From contig NZ_PYGI01000006.1 in NCBI RefSeq assembly GCF_003014615.1, forward strand, positions 62,001 through 126,000: a DNA stretch of 64,000 bases, in the 5' to 3' direction. Both the position numbers and the translations under genes were made by a program. The stretch is from Marinobacterium halophilum. GTDB taxonomy: Bacteria; Pseudomonadota; Gammaproteobacteria; Pseudomonadales; Balneatricaceae. This document shows, in pieces, positions 1 through 10,771 of the stretch (the stretch's first letter is position 1; every line of letters begins with the position of its first letter). The notes beneath the pieces are model-generated. The model saw only the letters and a program-made list of their open reading frames with translations. It did no database searches and was not told where the DNA came from.

Positions 1-347
1 TGATCATCGACCTGCGTGGTGCATCACGTCTGGATGATCTGGAAGTGATGGAAAAAGCATTGCGCGATTCGATCGAAGCGGCCAAAGCAACACTGCTGCA
101 TATCCACTTGCACCATTTCACTCCGAATGGCGGAATTTCCGGAGTTGCGGTGCTGGCGGAATCACACATCAGTGTGCACACCTGGCCGGAGCGTAATTTT
201 GCGGCGTTTGACGTTTTCATGTGCGGTGACTCGGAGCCTGCCAAGGCCGTTCCTGTACTGGAAGCGGCATTTGCGCCGACTGAAGTAAATGTTGAAGAGA
301 TCCTGCGCGGTAAGGTGAGCATTGATGACGACGACTACCTATCTTGA
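1..347 (+). CDS. speD: S-adenosylmethionine decarboxylase proenzyme, 5'-truncated by window edge
   Basis: This enzyme decarboxylates S-adenosylmethionine to supply the aminopropyl donor for spermidine synthesis. The reading frame is open from base 3 to the stop at 345-347, so the true start lies outside the window. The visible part carries the motif [12 protein letters not shown]. The Glu-Ser bond in that motif is where proenzymes of the short prokaryotic class self-cleave, and the Ser becomes the pyruvoyl cofactor. The Cys of DVFMCGD is the expected catalytic acid. The gene overlaps the start of speE by about 23 bases, so the two are translationally coupled in one polyamine operon. Family assignment is secure; only the start is missing. 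Confidence 0.93.
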   Translation, partial: IIDLRGASRLDDLEVMEKALRDSIEAAKATLLHIHLHHFTPNGGISGVAVLAESHISVHTWPERNFAAFDVFMCGDSEPAKAVPVLEAAFAPTEVNVEEILRGKVSIDDDDYLS

Positions 348-1182
348 AAAACTGTATTCTGGCTACGGCCAGACGTTCACCCTGGATGAGGTGCTGTTCG
401 AGCATCGCACTGATCACCAGGAGCTGATCATTTTCCGGAACCGTGAGTTCGGGACTGTGATGGCACTGGATGGCATCATTCAGACCACCGAACGTGATGA
501 GTTTATCTATCACGAAATGATGACACATGTGCCGATTCTGGCGCATGGCAAAGCCAAGCGTGTGTTGATCATTGGTGGCGGTGATGGCGGCATTCTGCGT
601 GAAGTGCTGCGTCATGAAAGTGTTGAGCATGTGACTCAGGTCGAAATCGACCAGGCTGTGATCGACATGTGCAAACAGTACCTGCCCAACCATTCGGCGG
701 GAGCCTTTGACGACCCGCGTGCGAATATCGTGATTGCGGATGGCGTCGAATTTGTCAGTGAATGTACTGAAACGTTTGATGTCATCATCTCTGACTGCAC
801 CGACCCGGTCGGTCCGGGCGAGGTGCTGTTCTCCAGTCGTTTCTATGAAGGCTGCAAGCGTTGTCTGAATGAAGGTGGTGTGTTCGTTGCACAGAACGGT
901 GTGGTGTTCATGCAGCCGGACGAAATTCTGACGACACGTCGCCGTCTGGGGCCGTATTTTGCCGACCAGAGCTTTTATGCGGCCGCTGTACCCACTTATG
1001 TTGGCGGTGTGATGACGTTGGCGTGGGCGAGCGATAATGTCGAGTTGCGTCAGCTGGACGTGGCGACAATCAGCGAACGTTTCGAGCGTAGTGGTATCGA
1101 TACACGTTACTACAATCCTGCGTTGCATGTTGCCAGCTTTGCGCTGCCGCAGTATGTGGTTAAGGCACTGGATGCGCTGTAA
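325..1182 (+). CDS. speE: Spermidine synthase (polyamine aminopropyltransferase)
   Basis: It transfers the aminopropyl group of decarboxylated SAM to putrescine, giving spermidine and methylthioadenosine in the cytoplasm. The protein is about 285 aa, the usual length. It has the SAM-fold glycine loop [12 protein letters not shown] near residue 80 and the acidic active-site motif [11 protein letters not shown] near residue 155. I chose the ATG at 325 rather than the TTG at 322 because AAGGTGAG lies just upstream and the protein then begins [11 protein letters not shown], close to relatives. The start lies inside the end of speD. A clear terminator follows at 1207-1230, so speD-speE forms the end of a transcription unit. 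Confidence 0.96.
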   Translation: MTTTTYLEKLYSGYGQTFTLDEVLFEHRTDHQELIIFRNREFGTVMALDGIIQTTERDEFIYHEMMTHVPILAHGKAKRVLIIGGGDGGILREVLRHESVEHVTQVEIDQAVIDMCKQYLPNHSAGAFDDPRANIVIADGVEFVSECTETFDVIISDCTDPVGPGEVLFSSRFYEGCKRCLNEGGVFVAQNGVVFMQPDEILTTRRRLGPYFADQSFYAAAVPTYVGGVMTLAWASDNVELRQLDVATISERFERSGIDTRYYNPALHVASFALPQYVVKALDAL

Positions 1183-1206
1183 ACACCCGTTGCCACTCTG
1201 ATGCTC

Positions 1207-1230
1207 AAGCCGGCCCCGAGCCGGCTTTTT
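1207..1230 (+). terminator. Rho-independent terminator after speE
   Basis: AAGCCGG (1207-1213) pairs perfectly with CCGGCTT (1221-1227) around a 7-nt loop, and a run of T ends at 1230. It lies 25 bases after the speE stop and before the MFS gene, so it separates the two units. Confidence 0.88.
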
Positions 1231-1247
1231 CATGTATAAGCCTGCCA

Positions 1248-2402
1248 ATGCCCTATACCAGACTCTCCGGTTTTTATCTGTTCTACTTCGCCCTGTTGGG
1301 GGCGCTGCTGCCGTACTGGACGCTCTACCTGCAATCGTTGTCGTTTGATGCGGCTACCATCGGCTGGCTGATGGGAATACTGCATGTGTCCCGTGTATTA
1401 GCTCCTAATCTATGGGGGTGGCTGGCCGACAAGACCGGCCAGAGGGTTATGATCGTGCGCATGGGGGCGCTGGCCAGTTGGGTGTGTTTTCTTGCCATTT
1501 TCTGGCAAACCGATGCGATCGGGATTGCTCTGGTGATGGCACTGTTCAGCTTCTTCTGGAATGCTGTATTGCCGCAGTTTGAGGTTATCACGCTGGGCTA
1601 TCTGGGTGAGAATAGCGCGCAGTACAGCCGTATTCGTTTGTGGGGTTCTGTTGGCTTCATTTTGGCGGTGGTTTTGATCGGCTGGTTGTTGGATTGGACC
1701 AGTATCGAGGTATTGCCGTTTGTCGTGTTGGGGTTGATGCTGCTGATATGGCTGAACACACTGTTGATCGAGCGGGAGGCTGATCGGCACAGTCATGCAA
1801 GTGGTCAGTCGGGCACAATCATGCCAATACTGCGGAAGCCTCAGGTCCTCGTGTTTTTTCTGGTCTGTTTTCTGGTGCAGTTCAGCCACGGGCCTTATTA
1901 CACATTCTACAGTGTCTTGATGCAGGAACTTGGCTATCAGCGCGGTGCCATCGGCTTGTTGTGGGCGTTGGGTGTGGCGGCTGAGGTAGTCATGTTCGCG
2001 TTGATGCCCAGGTTGCTGGCGCACTTCAGTTTACGTGCGCTGTTGCTGTTCAGCGTTCTGATGTGTGTGCTGCGCTGGAGTCTGACGGCATGGCTGCCGG
2101 AACAGTTCTGGGTGATGCTGTTTGCCCAGTGCCTGCATGCGGCAACCTTCGGTAGCTTTCATGCGGTTGGGATTGCGCTGGTGCAGCATTATTTCTCTCC
2201 ATCGACACAGGGACGGGGGCAAGCGCTGTTCTCCAGTGTCGGTTTTGGGGCGGGTGGTGCACTGGGGGCGGTTGTGACCGGACAGCTGTGGGGCAGCTGG
2301 GGCGTGTTGAGTTTTGGGGTTGCGGCCGCCGTGTCCGTGTTAGCAATGTTGCTGGCATTGATCTGGATATTTCCGGGTAATGTGCAGCAACATCGCTGTT
2401 GA
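1248..2402 (+). CDS. MFS transporter, HcaT/PPP-like family
   Basis: A 384-aa hydrophobic protein with about 12 predicted membrane segments and short loops. The N-terminal part (YLFYFALLGALLPYWTLYL, then the loop GWLADKTGQR between helices 2 and 3) has the major facilitator signature. The overall look matches the 3-phenylpropionate transporter-like (PPP) branch that includes HcaT and many uncharacterised proteins in Pseudomonas and Oceanospirillales. The substrate cannot be read from the sequence and no catabolic genes lie nearby. It stands alone between the speE terminator and the DUF6489 gene. No strong ribosome binding site is obvious at the ATG. Confidence 0.8.
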   Translation: MPYTRLSGFYLFYFALLGALLPYWTLYLQSLSFDAATIGWLMGILHVSRVLAPNLWGWLADKTGQRVMIVRMGALASWVCFLAIFWQTDAIGIALVMALFSFFWNAVLPQFEVITLGYLGENSAQYSRIRLWGSVGFILAVVLIGWLLDWTSIEVLPFVVLGLMLLIWLNTLLIEREADRHSHASGQSGTIMPILRKPQVLVFFLVCFLVQFSHGPYYTFYSVLMQELGYQRGAIGLLWALGVAAEVVMFALMPRLLAHFSLRALLLFSVLMCVLRWSLTAWLPEQFWVMLFAQCLHAATFGSFHAVGIALVQHYFSPSTQGRGQALFSSVGFGAGGALGAVVTGQLWGSWGVLSFGVAAAVSVLAMLLALIWIFPGNVQQHRC

Positions 2403-2464
2403 TGTTGTTTTGGGTTGTCATTGCTATAGTATGAAATGAACGCTGCCGAGTAGGTGACAACGCC

Positions 2465-2719
2465 ATGAACTTCAGAATTGATATCGAAATGACACCTGAC
2501 GAAATGCGTCGGGTGCTGGGTTTGCCGGATGTTGCTGCGCTGCAGCAGGAAATGATCGATAAGGTGAGGGAACAGATGGAAGCCGGGGTGGAAGGATACG
2601 ACCCGCTGACGTTACTGAAGCCCTACCTCAATAGTGGTATCGGCTCGATGGAATCCTTCCAGAAGCTGCTTTTCGGCATGATGAGTCAGTATGGAAACGA
2701 TAAACGCGACGCCGACTGA
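2465..2719 (+). CDS. DUF6489 family small protein
   Basis: An 84-aa soluble, acidic protein that begins with an amphipathic beta-like stretch and the pattern MTPDEMRRVLGLPDVAALQQEM. That is characteristic of the small DUF6489 family found in proteobacteria that make polyhydroxyalkanoates. It has no signal peptide or membrane segment. It lies 12 bases before phaR and is almost certainly cotranscribed with it. The neighbourhood suggests a granule-associated or regulatory role in PHA metabolism, but this is inference; no function is established that I can name. Confidence 0.75.
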   Translation: MNFRIDIEMTPDEMRRVLGLPDVAALQQEMIDKVREQMEAGVEGYDPLTLLKPYLNSGIGSMESFQKLLFGMMSQYGNDKRDAD

Positions 2720-2731
2720 AGGAATAAACGG

Positions 2732-3280
2732 ATGAGTCAAAGTGGAGCAGGAGAATCGGCCGTGCGGATTCTGCGCAAATATACCAACCGACGCCTGTAC
2801 GACACCTCGCGCAGTTGTTATGTCACGCTTGAAGATGTGAAACAGCTGGTCCTTAGTGGCGAGAACTTTCAGGTGCAGGATTCCAAGACCGGTAATGATC
2901 TGACGCGCAACATTTTGCTGCAGATCATCAGCGAGCAGGAGGCGGATGGGCATGGCACGCTGTTGACCAACCAGGTTCTGCAGCAGTTGATCCGTTTCTA
3001 CGGCGACAGCATGCAGGGGATGATGAGTCAGTACCTTGAGCAGAGCATTGCAGCGTTTCTGGAACATCAGGATCGCATTCGTGAGCAGATGCAAACCATG
3101 ATGGGGGTGGCCAATCCGCTGACCATGATGGGGCATATTGCCGACCAGAATATGGCGGTATGGAATATGTTTGCGCCACGTACGGAAGGTAATGCAGCGG
3201 ATAATGCACAAAACGCCGAGGAGCCTGCTGTCGATGCCGCTGCCGGGAAGGCGGATAAGCCCAAGCCTTCGGGACAGTAA
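2732..3280 (+). CDS. phaR: Polyhydroxyalkanoate synthesis repressor PhaR
   Basis: A 182-aa DNA-binding and granule-binding regulator of PHA storage. Residues 10-70 form the PHB/PHA accumulation regulator DNA-binding domain, with the signature RILRKYTNRRLYDT and the following VTLEDVKQLVLSG. A PHB_acc domain follows to about residue 120, and the C-terminal third is a low-complexity Ala/Asn/Glu-rich tail. PhaR proteins are known to repress phasin and PHA genes and to leave DNA when they bind nascent polymer. AAGGA precedes the ATG. The gene converges on phaC with only two bases between the stops, which fits a functional PHA locus. Confidence 0.93.
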   Translation: MSQSGAGESAVRILRKYTNRRLYDTSRSCYVTLEDVKQLVLSGENFQVQDSKTGNDLTRNILLQIISEQEADGHGTLLTNQVLQQLIRFYGDSMQGMMSQYLEQSIAAFLEHQDRIREQMQTMMGVANPLTMMGHIADQNMAVWNMFAPRTEGNAADNAQNAEEPAVDAAAGKADKPKPSGQ

Positions 3281-3282
3281 AA

Positions 3283-4350
3283 CTACGCTGGATCACGCTC
3301 CTTTAGCCACAGCTGGATCAGGCTTGGGAGCGTCCGCAATGCCGTGCGACCATTCAGAACACCAATATGACCGCTTTCCACGGGCGCTTCCGTATAATCA
3401 TTACTGCCGATCCGTGCGCCCAGTGCGATTGAGGATTCCGGTGGTACCAGTTGATCCTTGCTGCCGAAAATATTCAGTACCGGCATCTGTACCCTGCCCA
3501 GGTTGAGCGTTTGTCCTGCCAATTGAAACCCCTGCGCCGACATCAGTGCATTATCGCGGAAGAACAGTTGAATGAACTCTTGCAGTGCGGCACCGGCCAG
3601 ATCAGGGCAATCCTGTAGCCATTGCTCCATCAGCAGGTAGTGTTCGGCATGCTCTGAATCAAGCTGTTGTGCTGCTGCAAGGCGTTTTTGTAATCCCAGT
3701 CGTCCTGGCTGTAATGCCGTGAACAGTTCATTGAGTAATGCGCCAGGCAGGTTGCCATAGGTTGCAGTGGTCAAGCCAGCATCAATGTATTGGCTCAAGC
3801 GGTTAAGCTGAAAGCGAGGAGAAGAGGTATCGACAGGCGTGACCAGCGTGATGAGATTGCGGATCTTGCGTGGAAACAGGGCGCTGTAGCATAGGCTGAG
3901 TACGCCGCCCTGGCAGACGCCCATGAGGTTGATCTGTTCGCTATGGCTATCCTGTCGAACATGATCAACGCAACGATCGAGCAGGTCGACAAGATAATCT
4001 TCCAGCGTCAGATAACGGTCACAGCGTGCGGGGTAACCCCAGTCGACCAGATATACCGGAACGCCTGCATCCAGCAGGTTGCGGATCATCGAGCGTTGTG
4101 AGCTCAGATCCAGAATCCAGGGGCGATTGACCAGTGCGTAGCAAATCAGTACCGGGGTGCGGATTTGCTGTGGCGTGGTCGGCAGGAACTGGATCAGACG
4201 TACGCTGCCACTATGCATTAGAACGCGATGGGGTGTTGGCAGGTGGTGGATGTCCAGTTTGGCGGCAGTATTCAGGCCCTGTTTGAGCGTTTGCCGGTGA
4301 GCCTGCAGTTGATGCTGGATTCCGGCCGGGTCAAGTTTAATCCGTGTCAT
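3283..4350 (-). CDS. phaC: Class III polyhydroxyalkanoate synthase subunit PhaC
   Basis: This is the catalytic subunit that polymerises (R)-3-hydroxyacyl-CoA into PHA granules, acting with PhaE. The 355-aa length is typical of the short class III enzymes (classes I and II are near 560 aa). An alpha/beta hydrolase core is visible. The lipase-like box GVCQGG places the nucleophile at Cys146, with Asp299 in GSKDQ and His328 in SGHIG, positions almost identical to those known for Allochromatium PhaC. The open frame extends 28 codons further upstream, but I chose ATG at 4350 because MTRIKLDP is family-like and overlaps the end of phaE by 14 bases. Confidence 0.95.
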   Translation of the reverse strand: MTRIKLDPAGIQHQLQAHRQTLKQGLNTAAKLDIHHLPTPHRVLMHSGSVRLIQFLPTTPQQIRTPVLICYALVNRPWILDLSSQRSMIRNLLDAGVPVYLVDWGYPARCDRYLTLEDYLVDLLDRCVDHVRQDSHSEQINLMGVCQGGVLSLCYSALFPRKIRNLITLVTPVDTSSPRFQLNRLSQYIDAGLTTATYGNLPGALLNELFTALQPGRLGLQKRLAAAQQLDSEHAEHYLLMEQWLQDCPDLAGAALQEFIQLFFRDNALMSAQGFQLAGQTLNLGRVQMPVLNIFGSKDQLVPPESSIALGARIGSNDYTEAPVESGHIGVLNGRTALRTLPSLIQLWLKERDPA

Positions 4351-5221
4351 GCATATCCCTGGTCGGCGGCGTATCGGCTGTGGCCTGCTGCTGCATCTGG
4401 CGTTCGAGTACGCGCACTCGGCGGCGCAGTTCATGGTGTTGCTGGCTCAGTGCGTCATACTGGGTCTGAGTGACCCAGCCGCATGCGCTGTAAAGCTGTT
4501 CGAGTTGTTGTTGCCAGCCATGCCTCAGCGCCATGGCAGCGTTGCCAAGATTGCCAAACGCTTGCAGGTATTCTGGCTGTTCGAGCTGCTGCTGATACGC
4601 CTGCTCATAGCAATCGACCCATTGCTGGTGGAGAGCGTCCAGATTGTCGATGGGATGCTTAACCAAGTGTTGGTTCAGATGCTCAAGTGCTGTCTGATTA
4701 ATGGCGGTCAGCTGCTGCAGATAGCACTCGCGTGCCTGTTCAAAATGCTCCAGCTGGTGCAGTGTCCGTCGCAGCTGTGCAAGTCGTGAAGGCTGTGTGT
4801 GCGGTTCCAGAGTATTCAGTAGCTGTTGCAGCAGTTTGGTTAACAGATCGCTGGCGGGCTGAGGTGTTTCACGAGTCATCAGAGTGAGCAAAATGCCCAG
4901 CTGTTCCGGTAGTGTCCAGCTATGCATGACCCAGTCTTGATTGAGCCGGTCCAGATGCCTCCGGAAGGTGTTGAGCAGCTGAGTACTATCGACGCTGCCG
5001 GTATCGTCGTGCAGCGACAGCAGTTCATCCGCGAACCGACAGAACTGGGTACTTTGCCGAGTCAGGCGGTACAGTAAATCAGCATGCGACGGGTTGTCCG
5101 AATGTGCCGAGGACGTCTGTGTATCGAACGACGACTGCGCCTCTTCGGGGGCGTTGTGATCCTGCCCTTGCTCCAGTTGGTCAAGCCACTGGCGCATCAT
5201 GTTCAGGAATTGCTCGTTCAC
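4337..5221 (-). CDS. phaE: Class III polyhydroxyalkanoate synthase subunit PhaE
   Basis: The non-catalytic partner of class III PHA synthase. The protein (about 294 aa) is helical, very rich in Gln and Leu, and ends in a predicted coiled coil (ALSQQHHELRRRVRVLERQM), which is usual for PhaE. A Trp-rich segment lies mid-protein. The upstream frame stays open, but I chose the GTG at 5221, giving (M)NEQFLNMMRQWLDQ, because GGAG sits 7 bases before it and PhaE proteins start near such a QWLD motif. phaE and phaC form an overlapping operon. The gene starts 52 bases after the LysR gene stop, so read-through from that gene is possible. Confidence 0.9.
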   Translation of the reverse strand: MNEQFLNMMRQWLDQLEQGQDHNAPEEAQSSFDTQTSSAHSDNPSHADLLYRLTRQSTQFCRFADELLSLHDDTGSVDSTQLLNTFRRHLDRLNQDWVMHSWTLPEQLGILLTLMTRETPQPASDLLTKLLQQLLNTLEPHTQPSRLAQLRRTLHQLEHFEQARECYLQQLTAINQTALEHLNQHLVKHPIDNLDALHQQWVDCYEQAYQQQLEQPEYLQAFGNLGNAAMALRHGWQQQLEQLYSACGWVTQTQYDALSQQHHELRRRVRVLERQMQQQATADTPPTRDMHDTD

Positions 5222-5273
5222 TTCACGTCTCCGTGGGCTGGGGGTCTTGATCTTAAACCATGGCGTGCGGTTG

Positions 5274-6143
5274 TTAAACGTCTGTCTCAAGCAGGCGGAC
5301 CAGTTCGCAGGCTGCGTTGCTGAGGGTTCGGTTGCGATGATGGATATAGCCGAGGGGGCGGTAGATCGGCTCTGTTCCGGTGTCGAGACGAACCAGTTGG
5401 TCATCAATCATGGTTTCCGGGAGCAGGCTCCACCCCAGGCCGATGCGGACCATCATGCGGATAGTGTCCAAATAATCGGTGCTCATGCCCAAATTAAGTT
5501 CGAGGCCCTGGCCTGCCAGTTGTTGGCGTACGCGCTGATGAGTGAACGTGTCGGCTCCGGGTAAAAGCGCGGGATAGCGTGTCAGTGCGCTCAGGTCGAG
5601 CTGAGGTGACTGTGCCAATGGGTGATTGCGGCCGACGACGTATTGCAGTCGGTCAGTCCAGATTGTGCAGGCGCAGATGCGATCATCGTGCTCGGGTGCC
5701 AGAGTGATCAGTGCCAGCTCCAGATCGCCGCGTAAAACGCCTTCATAGGCGACCTCGGAGGCTGCAAACCGAAGGTCCAGTTCCACTTCGGGATAGTGGT
5801 CTACAAAGCGTTTCAGTAAGGGGGGCAGGCGGTGCAGGCTGATGTGATGGCTTGTTGCCAGCGCGAGGCGTCCGCCAATATGGCCTGAAAGGTTGCCCAG
5901 CATGCGCTCGGCATCTTCCATGGAGGCAAGAATGTCCCGTGCCTTGGGCAGTAATGCCTGACCCGCTTCGGTCAGCAATACCTGGCGACCGACGCGGTCA
6001 AACAGGCGGCAGTCGAGCTGGCTTTCCAACAATGCGATCCGTTTGCTGACGGCTGATTGGGTCAGGAACAGCAATTGCGCTGCCTGTGAAAACGAGCCGG
6101 TATCGGCAACGGTAACAAATGCGTGTAGGCCGGCAGTATCCAT
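5274..6143 (-). CDS. LysR-family transcriptional regulator, divergent from leuC
   Basis: A 289-aa regulator with the standard LysR layout: an N-terminal winged helix-turn-helix (residues 5-62, with [20 protein letters not shown] as the DNA-reading helices), a linker helix, and a two-lobed periplasmic-binding-like effector domain (about 92-285). It is transcribed away from leuC across a 150-bp gap that holds a candidate LysR box at 6185-6199. In pseudomonads a LysR gene occupies the same place beside leuCDB, so a role in regulating leucine synthesis is plausible. The effector is unknown; the domain alone does not identify it. Confidence 0.9.
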   Translation of the reverse strand: MDTAGLHAFVTVADTGSFSQAAQLLFLTQSAVSKRIALLESQLDCRLFDRVGRQVLLTEAGQALLPKARDILASMEDAERMLGNLSGHIGGRLALATSHHISLHRLPPLLKRFVDHYPEVELDLRFAASEVAYEGVLRGDLELALITLAPEHDDRICACTIWTDRLQYVVGRNHPLAQSPQLDLSALTRYPALLPGADTFTHQRVRQQLAGQGLELNLGMSTDYLDTIRMMVRIGLGWSLLPETMIDDQLVRLDTGTEPIYRPLGYIHHRNRTLSNAACELVRLLETDV

Positions 6144-6184
6144 GGCTGTTCTCTGCTAGGTGTGCTTGATGTACTAGTCTATCT

Positions 6185-6199
6185 ATTCCTTATTGGAAT
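6185..6199. promoter_or_regulatory. Candidate LysR-type operator between the LysR gene and leuC
   Basis: ATTCC-TTATT-GGAAT is a 15-bp perfect dyad that contains the T-N11-A pattern of LysR-type regulators. It lies in the divergent intergenic region, 42 bases from the LysR start codon. AT-rich promoter-like sequence follows towards leuC. It is inferred from pattern and position only. Confidence 0.5.
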
Positions 6200-6293
6200 T
6201 CAAAACATAAAAATTATGAATTTGTTTGTTTTAATAGGGTGCATTAGGATGGCTGCATATCGCCATGAGCGGATAATGAGAGAGGAAAGAAAC

Positions 6294-7712
<1,419 letters not shown>

Positions 7713-7726
7713 AACGGGAGAACAAT

Positions 7727-8374
7727 ATGAAACAATTTACCCAACATACCGGTATTGCTGCACCGCTGGATCGTGCCAATGTCGACACCGACATGATCAT
7801 TCCGAAGCAGTTCCTGAAGTCAATCAAGCGTGCCGGCTTCGGTCCCAACCTGTTTGATGAGCTGCGTTATCTCGATGAAGGTCAGCCGGATCAGGACTGT
7901 GCAGGCCGTCCGCTGAACCCGGATTTCGTACTGAATCAGCCGCGTTACGACGGTACCAGTGTGTTGCTTGCACGGGAAAACTTTGGCTGCGGTTCCAGTC
8001 GTGAGCATGCCCCTTGGGCGTTGGATGACTTCGGTATTCGTGTGGTGATCGCGCCGAGCTTTGCCGACATTTTCTACAATAACTGCTTTAAAAATGGCTT
8101 GCTGCCGATCGTGTTGTCGGACGTGCAGGTTGATCAGTTGTTCAAGGAAGTAGAGGCGACTGAAGGGTATCAGTTGACGGTTGATCTGGAGCGTCAGGTG
8201 GTTGTAGCTCCGTCGGGTGAGACGTTTGCGTTCGAAGTGGATAACTTCCGCAAACACTGCCTGCTCAACGGGCTGGACGATATTGGTCTTACTCTGCAGC
8301 ATGCTGATGAGATCAAGGCGTATGAAGCACGCCGCCGTCAGAAAGCGCCTTGGCTGTTTGATGCGATCAAGTAA
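7727..8374 (+). CDS. leuD: 3-isopropylmalate dehydratase small subunit
   Basis: The 215-aa swivelling subunit that completes the LeuCD isomerase. Typical features are [16 protein letters not shown] near residue 15 and the substrate-loop motif [14 protein letters not shown] near residue 85. It starts 14 bases after the leuC stop with GGGAG upstream, so it is cotranscribed with leuC. Length and motifs are complete, with nothing unusual. Confidence 0.97.
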   Translation: MKQFTQHTGIAAPLDRANVDTDMIIPKQFLKSIKRAGFGPNLFDELRYLDEGQPDQDCAGRPLNPDFVLNQPRYDGTSVLLARENFGCGSSREHAPWALDDFGIRVVIAPSFADIFYNNCFKNGLLPIVLSDVQVDQLFKEVEATEGYQLTVDLERQVVVAPSGETFAFEVDNFRKHCLLNGLDDIGLTLQHADEIKAYEARRRQKAPWLFDAIK

Positions 8375-8404
8375 CCCCTTTTGAATTCAAGGAAACAGAA
8401 CAAC

Positions 8405-9487
8405 ATGAGCAAGAATGTACTGGTTTTGCCGGGCGATGGTATCGGTCCTGAAATCGTGACCGAGGCGCGCAAGGTGCTGGATTTGATCAATGACCGTTTC
8501 GCATTGGATCTGGAAATCAATGAGGCGCTGGTTGGTGGTGCTGCGATCGATGCTACTGGCGTACCGCTGCCGGATGCCACTCTGGAAGCGGCCAGGGCAG
8601 CTGATGCTATCCTGTTGGGTGCCGTGGGCGGCCCGCAGTGGGATACCAATCCCGATTTCCAGATTCGTCCCGAGAAAGGCCTGTTGGGTATCCGTTCTCA
8701 CTTGCAGCTGTTCGGTAATCTGCGTCCGGCCATTCTGTATCCGCAGCTGGCGCATGCGTCCACGCTGAAGCCGGAAGTGGTATCCGGTCTGGATATCCTG
8801 ATTGTGCGTGAGCTGACCGGCGGCATCTACTTTGGCCAGCCGCGCGGCATCCGTGAGAAAGAAGGCGGCATTCGCGAAGGTTTCAATACTTACGTCTATG
8901 ACGAGAACGAGATTCGTCGTATTGGTCGTGTGGCATTTGAGGCAGCGCGGGCGCGTGATAAGCGTTTGTGTTCTGTCGACAAGGCCAACGTGCTGGAAGT
9001 GACCGTGCTCTGGCGCGAAATCATGGAAGAGCTGGGTAAAGAATACCCGGATGTTGAGCTGAGCCACATGTACGTGGACAATGCCGCGATGCAGCTGGTG
9101 CGTGCGCCCAAGCAGTTTGACGTAGTTGTTACCGGTAACATGTTTGGTGACATTTTGTCTGATGCTGCCGCCATGTTGACCGGTTCCATTGGTATGCTGC
9201 CGTCTGCATCTTTGGATGAAAACGGCAAGGGCATGTATGAGCCTTGTCATGGTTCTGCGCCGGATATCGCTGGTCAGGGCAAAGCGAATCCGTTGGCAAC
9301 GATCCTCTCAGTCGCTATGATGTTGCGATATTCTCTGAAGGCAGGCGAAGCGGCTGATTTGATAGAAGCCGCTGTGAGCACGGTGCTGGATCAGGGCTTG
9401 CGTACTGGAGACATCATGTCTGAAGGTATGCGCCAGGTCAGCACAGCGGAAATGGGTGATGCGGTTGTCGCAGCACTTAACGCCTGA
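8405..9487 (+). CDS. leuB: 3-isopropylmalate dehydrogenase
   Basis: It oxidises and decarboxylates 3-isopropylmalate to 2-ketoisocaproate with NAD. The protein has 360 aa. The start [13 protein letters not shown] is the isocitrate/isopropylmalate dehydrogenase N-terminus. The family signature [20 protein letters not shown] near residue 245 carries the metal-binding aspartates, and an NAD-binding [15 protein letters not shown] motif follows. The ATG at 8405 is preceded by AAGGA; a TTG at 8381 in the same frame is less likely. It ends the leuCDB operon; asd begins 91 bases later. Confidence 0.97.
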   Translation: MSKNVLVLPGDGIGPEIVTEARKVLDLINDRFALDLEINEALVGGAAIDATGVPLPDATLEAARAADAILLGAVGGPQWDTNPDFQIRPEKGLLGIRSHLQLFGNLRPAILYPQLAHASTLKPEVVSGLDILIVRELTGGIYFGQPRGIREKEGGIREGFNTYVYDENEIRRIGRVAFEAARARDKRLCSVDKANVLEVTVLWREIMEELGKEYPDVELSHMYVDNAAMQLVRAPKQFDVVVTGNMFGDILSDAAAMLTGSIGMLPSASLDENGKGMYEPCHGSAPDIAGQGKANPLATILSVAMMLRYSLKAGEAADLIEAAVSTVLDQGLRTGDIMSEGMRQVSTAEMGDAVVAALNA

Positions 9488-9578
9488 TTGTTGTTATGGG
9501 TGGAAGGCTGTCGCTGTCAGGCTTCCGCTCGGTTGGATTCAGAGTCTCGTTTTACAGTAAACACTATAGGGGGCACGA

Positions 9579-10694
9579 ATGAAGCGTGTAGGTTTTGTAG
9601 GCTGGCGTGGTATGGTCGGTTCCGTTCTGATGCAGCGCATGCTGGAAGAGCAGGATTTCAATCACATTGCAGAGCCGGTTTTCTTCACCACGTCTCAGGC
9701 TGGAGCGGCAGGTCCTGATATCGGCAAGGATATTCCGGCATTGAAAGATGCGCGTGATATCAACGAGCTGAAGCAGATGGACGCCATTGTTTCTTGCCAG
9801 GGCGGTGACTACACCACCGAAGTGTTCCAGAAACTGCGCGAGTCCGGTTGGAACGGCTATTGGATCGATGCGGCGTCCACATTGCGTATGGCTGATGACA
9901 GCCTGATCGTGTTGGATCCGGTCAACATGGGTGTAATCGAGCAGGGTATTGATGCCGGTATCAAGAATTTTGTTGGCGGCAACTGCACGGTGTCCCTGAT
10001 GTTGATGGGCCTCGGTGGCTTGTTCAAGGCAGGTCAGGTTGAATGGGTTTCTTCCATGACCTATCAGGCGGCGTCTGGTGCCGGTGCCAAGAACATGCGT
10101 GAGCTGATTACCCAGATGGGCCAGATCCATGCTGGTTCAGAAGCACTGTTGGCCGACCCGGCCTCTGCAATTCTGGATATTGATCGTCAGGTCGTGGATA
10201 CCATGCGTGGCGAAGCCTTTGCGACCGAGAATTTCGGTGTGCCATTGGCGGGTTCCCTGATTCCCTGGATCGACAAAGCCGTTGCTGATGGTCAGAGCAA
10301 GGAAGAGTGGAAGGGTTTTGTTGAAACCAACAAGATCCTTGGTCTGTCCGACAGCCCGATCGCGATTGATGGAACCTGTGTGCGTATTGGTGCGATGCGA
10401 TGCCATAGTCAGGCCTTTACCATCAAGCTGAAACAGAATCTGCCATTGGACGAAATCGAGCAGATGATTGCAGAAGCCAATGATTGGGCCAGCGTGGTAC
10501 CGAATGAGCGTGAGGCTACGATTGCCAACTTGTCGCCGACCAAAGTGACAGGGACACTGAATGTGCCCGTTGGTCGTCTGCGCAAGATGAAAATGGGGCC
10601 AGACTATCTGAATGCGTTTAGTGTTGGTGACCAGCTTCTGTGGGGGGCCGCCGAGCCATTGCGCCGCATGTTGCGTATCCTGCTTGAGCGTTGA
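9579..10694 (+). CDS. asd: Aspartate-semialdehyde dehydrogenase
   Basis: It reduces aspartyl phosphate to aspartate semialdehyde, the branch point to Lys, Met, Thr and diaminopimelate. The 371-aa protein has the N-terminal NADP loop [12 protein letters not shown] and the catalytic GGNCTVSL motif with Cys136. The acid/base His lies in RCHSQAFT, in the second domain. It is the enterobacterial/pseudomonad type of Asd. A strong terminator follows at 10723-10749, so the next gene is likely expressed from its own promoter. Confidence 0.97.
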   Translation: MKRVGFVGWRGMVGSVLMQRMLEEQDFNHIAEPVFFTTSQAGAAGPDIGKDIPALKDARDINELKQMDAIVSCQGGDYTTEVFQKLRESGWNGYWIDAASTLRMADDSLIVLDPVNMGVIEQGIDAGIKNFVGGNCTVSLMLMGLGGLFKAGQVEWVSSMTYQAASGAGAKNMRELITQMGQIHAGSEALLADPASAILDIDRQVVDTMRGEAFATENFGVPLAGSLIPWIDKAVADGQSKEEWKGFVETNKILGLSDSPIAIDGTCVRIGAMRCHSQAFTIKLKQNLPLDEIEQMIAEANDWASVVPNEREATIANLSPTKVTGTLNVPVGRLRKMKMGPDYLNAFSVGDQLLWGAAEPLRRMLRILLER

Positions 10695-10722
10695 TTCATA
10701 CTTTATCGATGTAATATCACCT

Positions 10723-10749
10723 CAGCCCGGCGTATGTCCGGGCTGTTTT
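10723..10749 (+). terminator. Rho-independent terminator after asd
   Basis: CAGCCCGG (10723-10730) pairs fully with CCGGGCTG (10738-10745) around a 7-nt loop and is followed by TTTT. It lies 29 bases after the asd stop and just before the paralogue gene. Confidence 0.82.
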
Positions 10750-10771
10750 GCTTTGTGAGACTCTGAAAAAC

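Noticed and set aside
9497-9530. Imperfect hairpin between leuB and asd
   Set aside because: The stem contains a G-G mismatch and has no T-run, so a terminator call is not justified.
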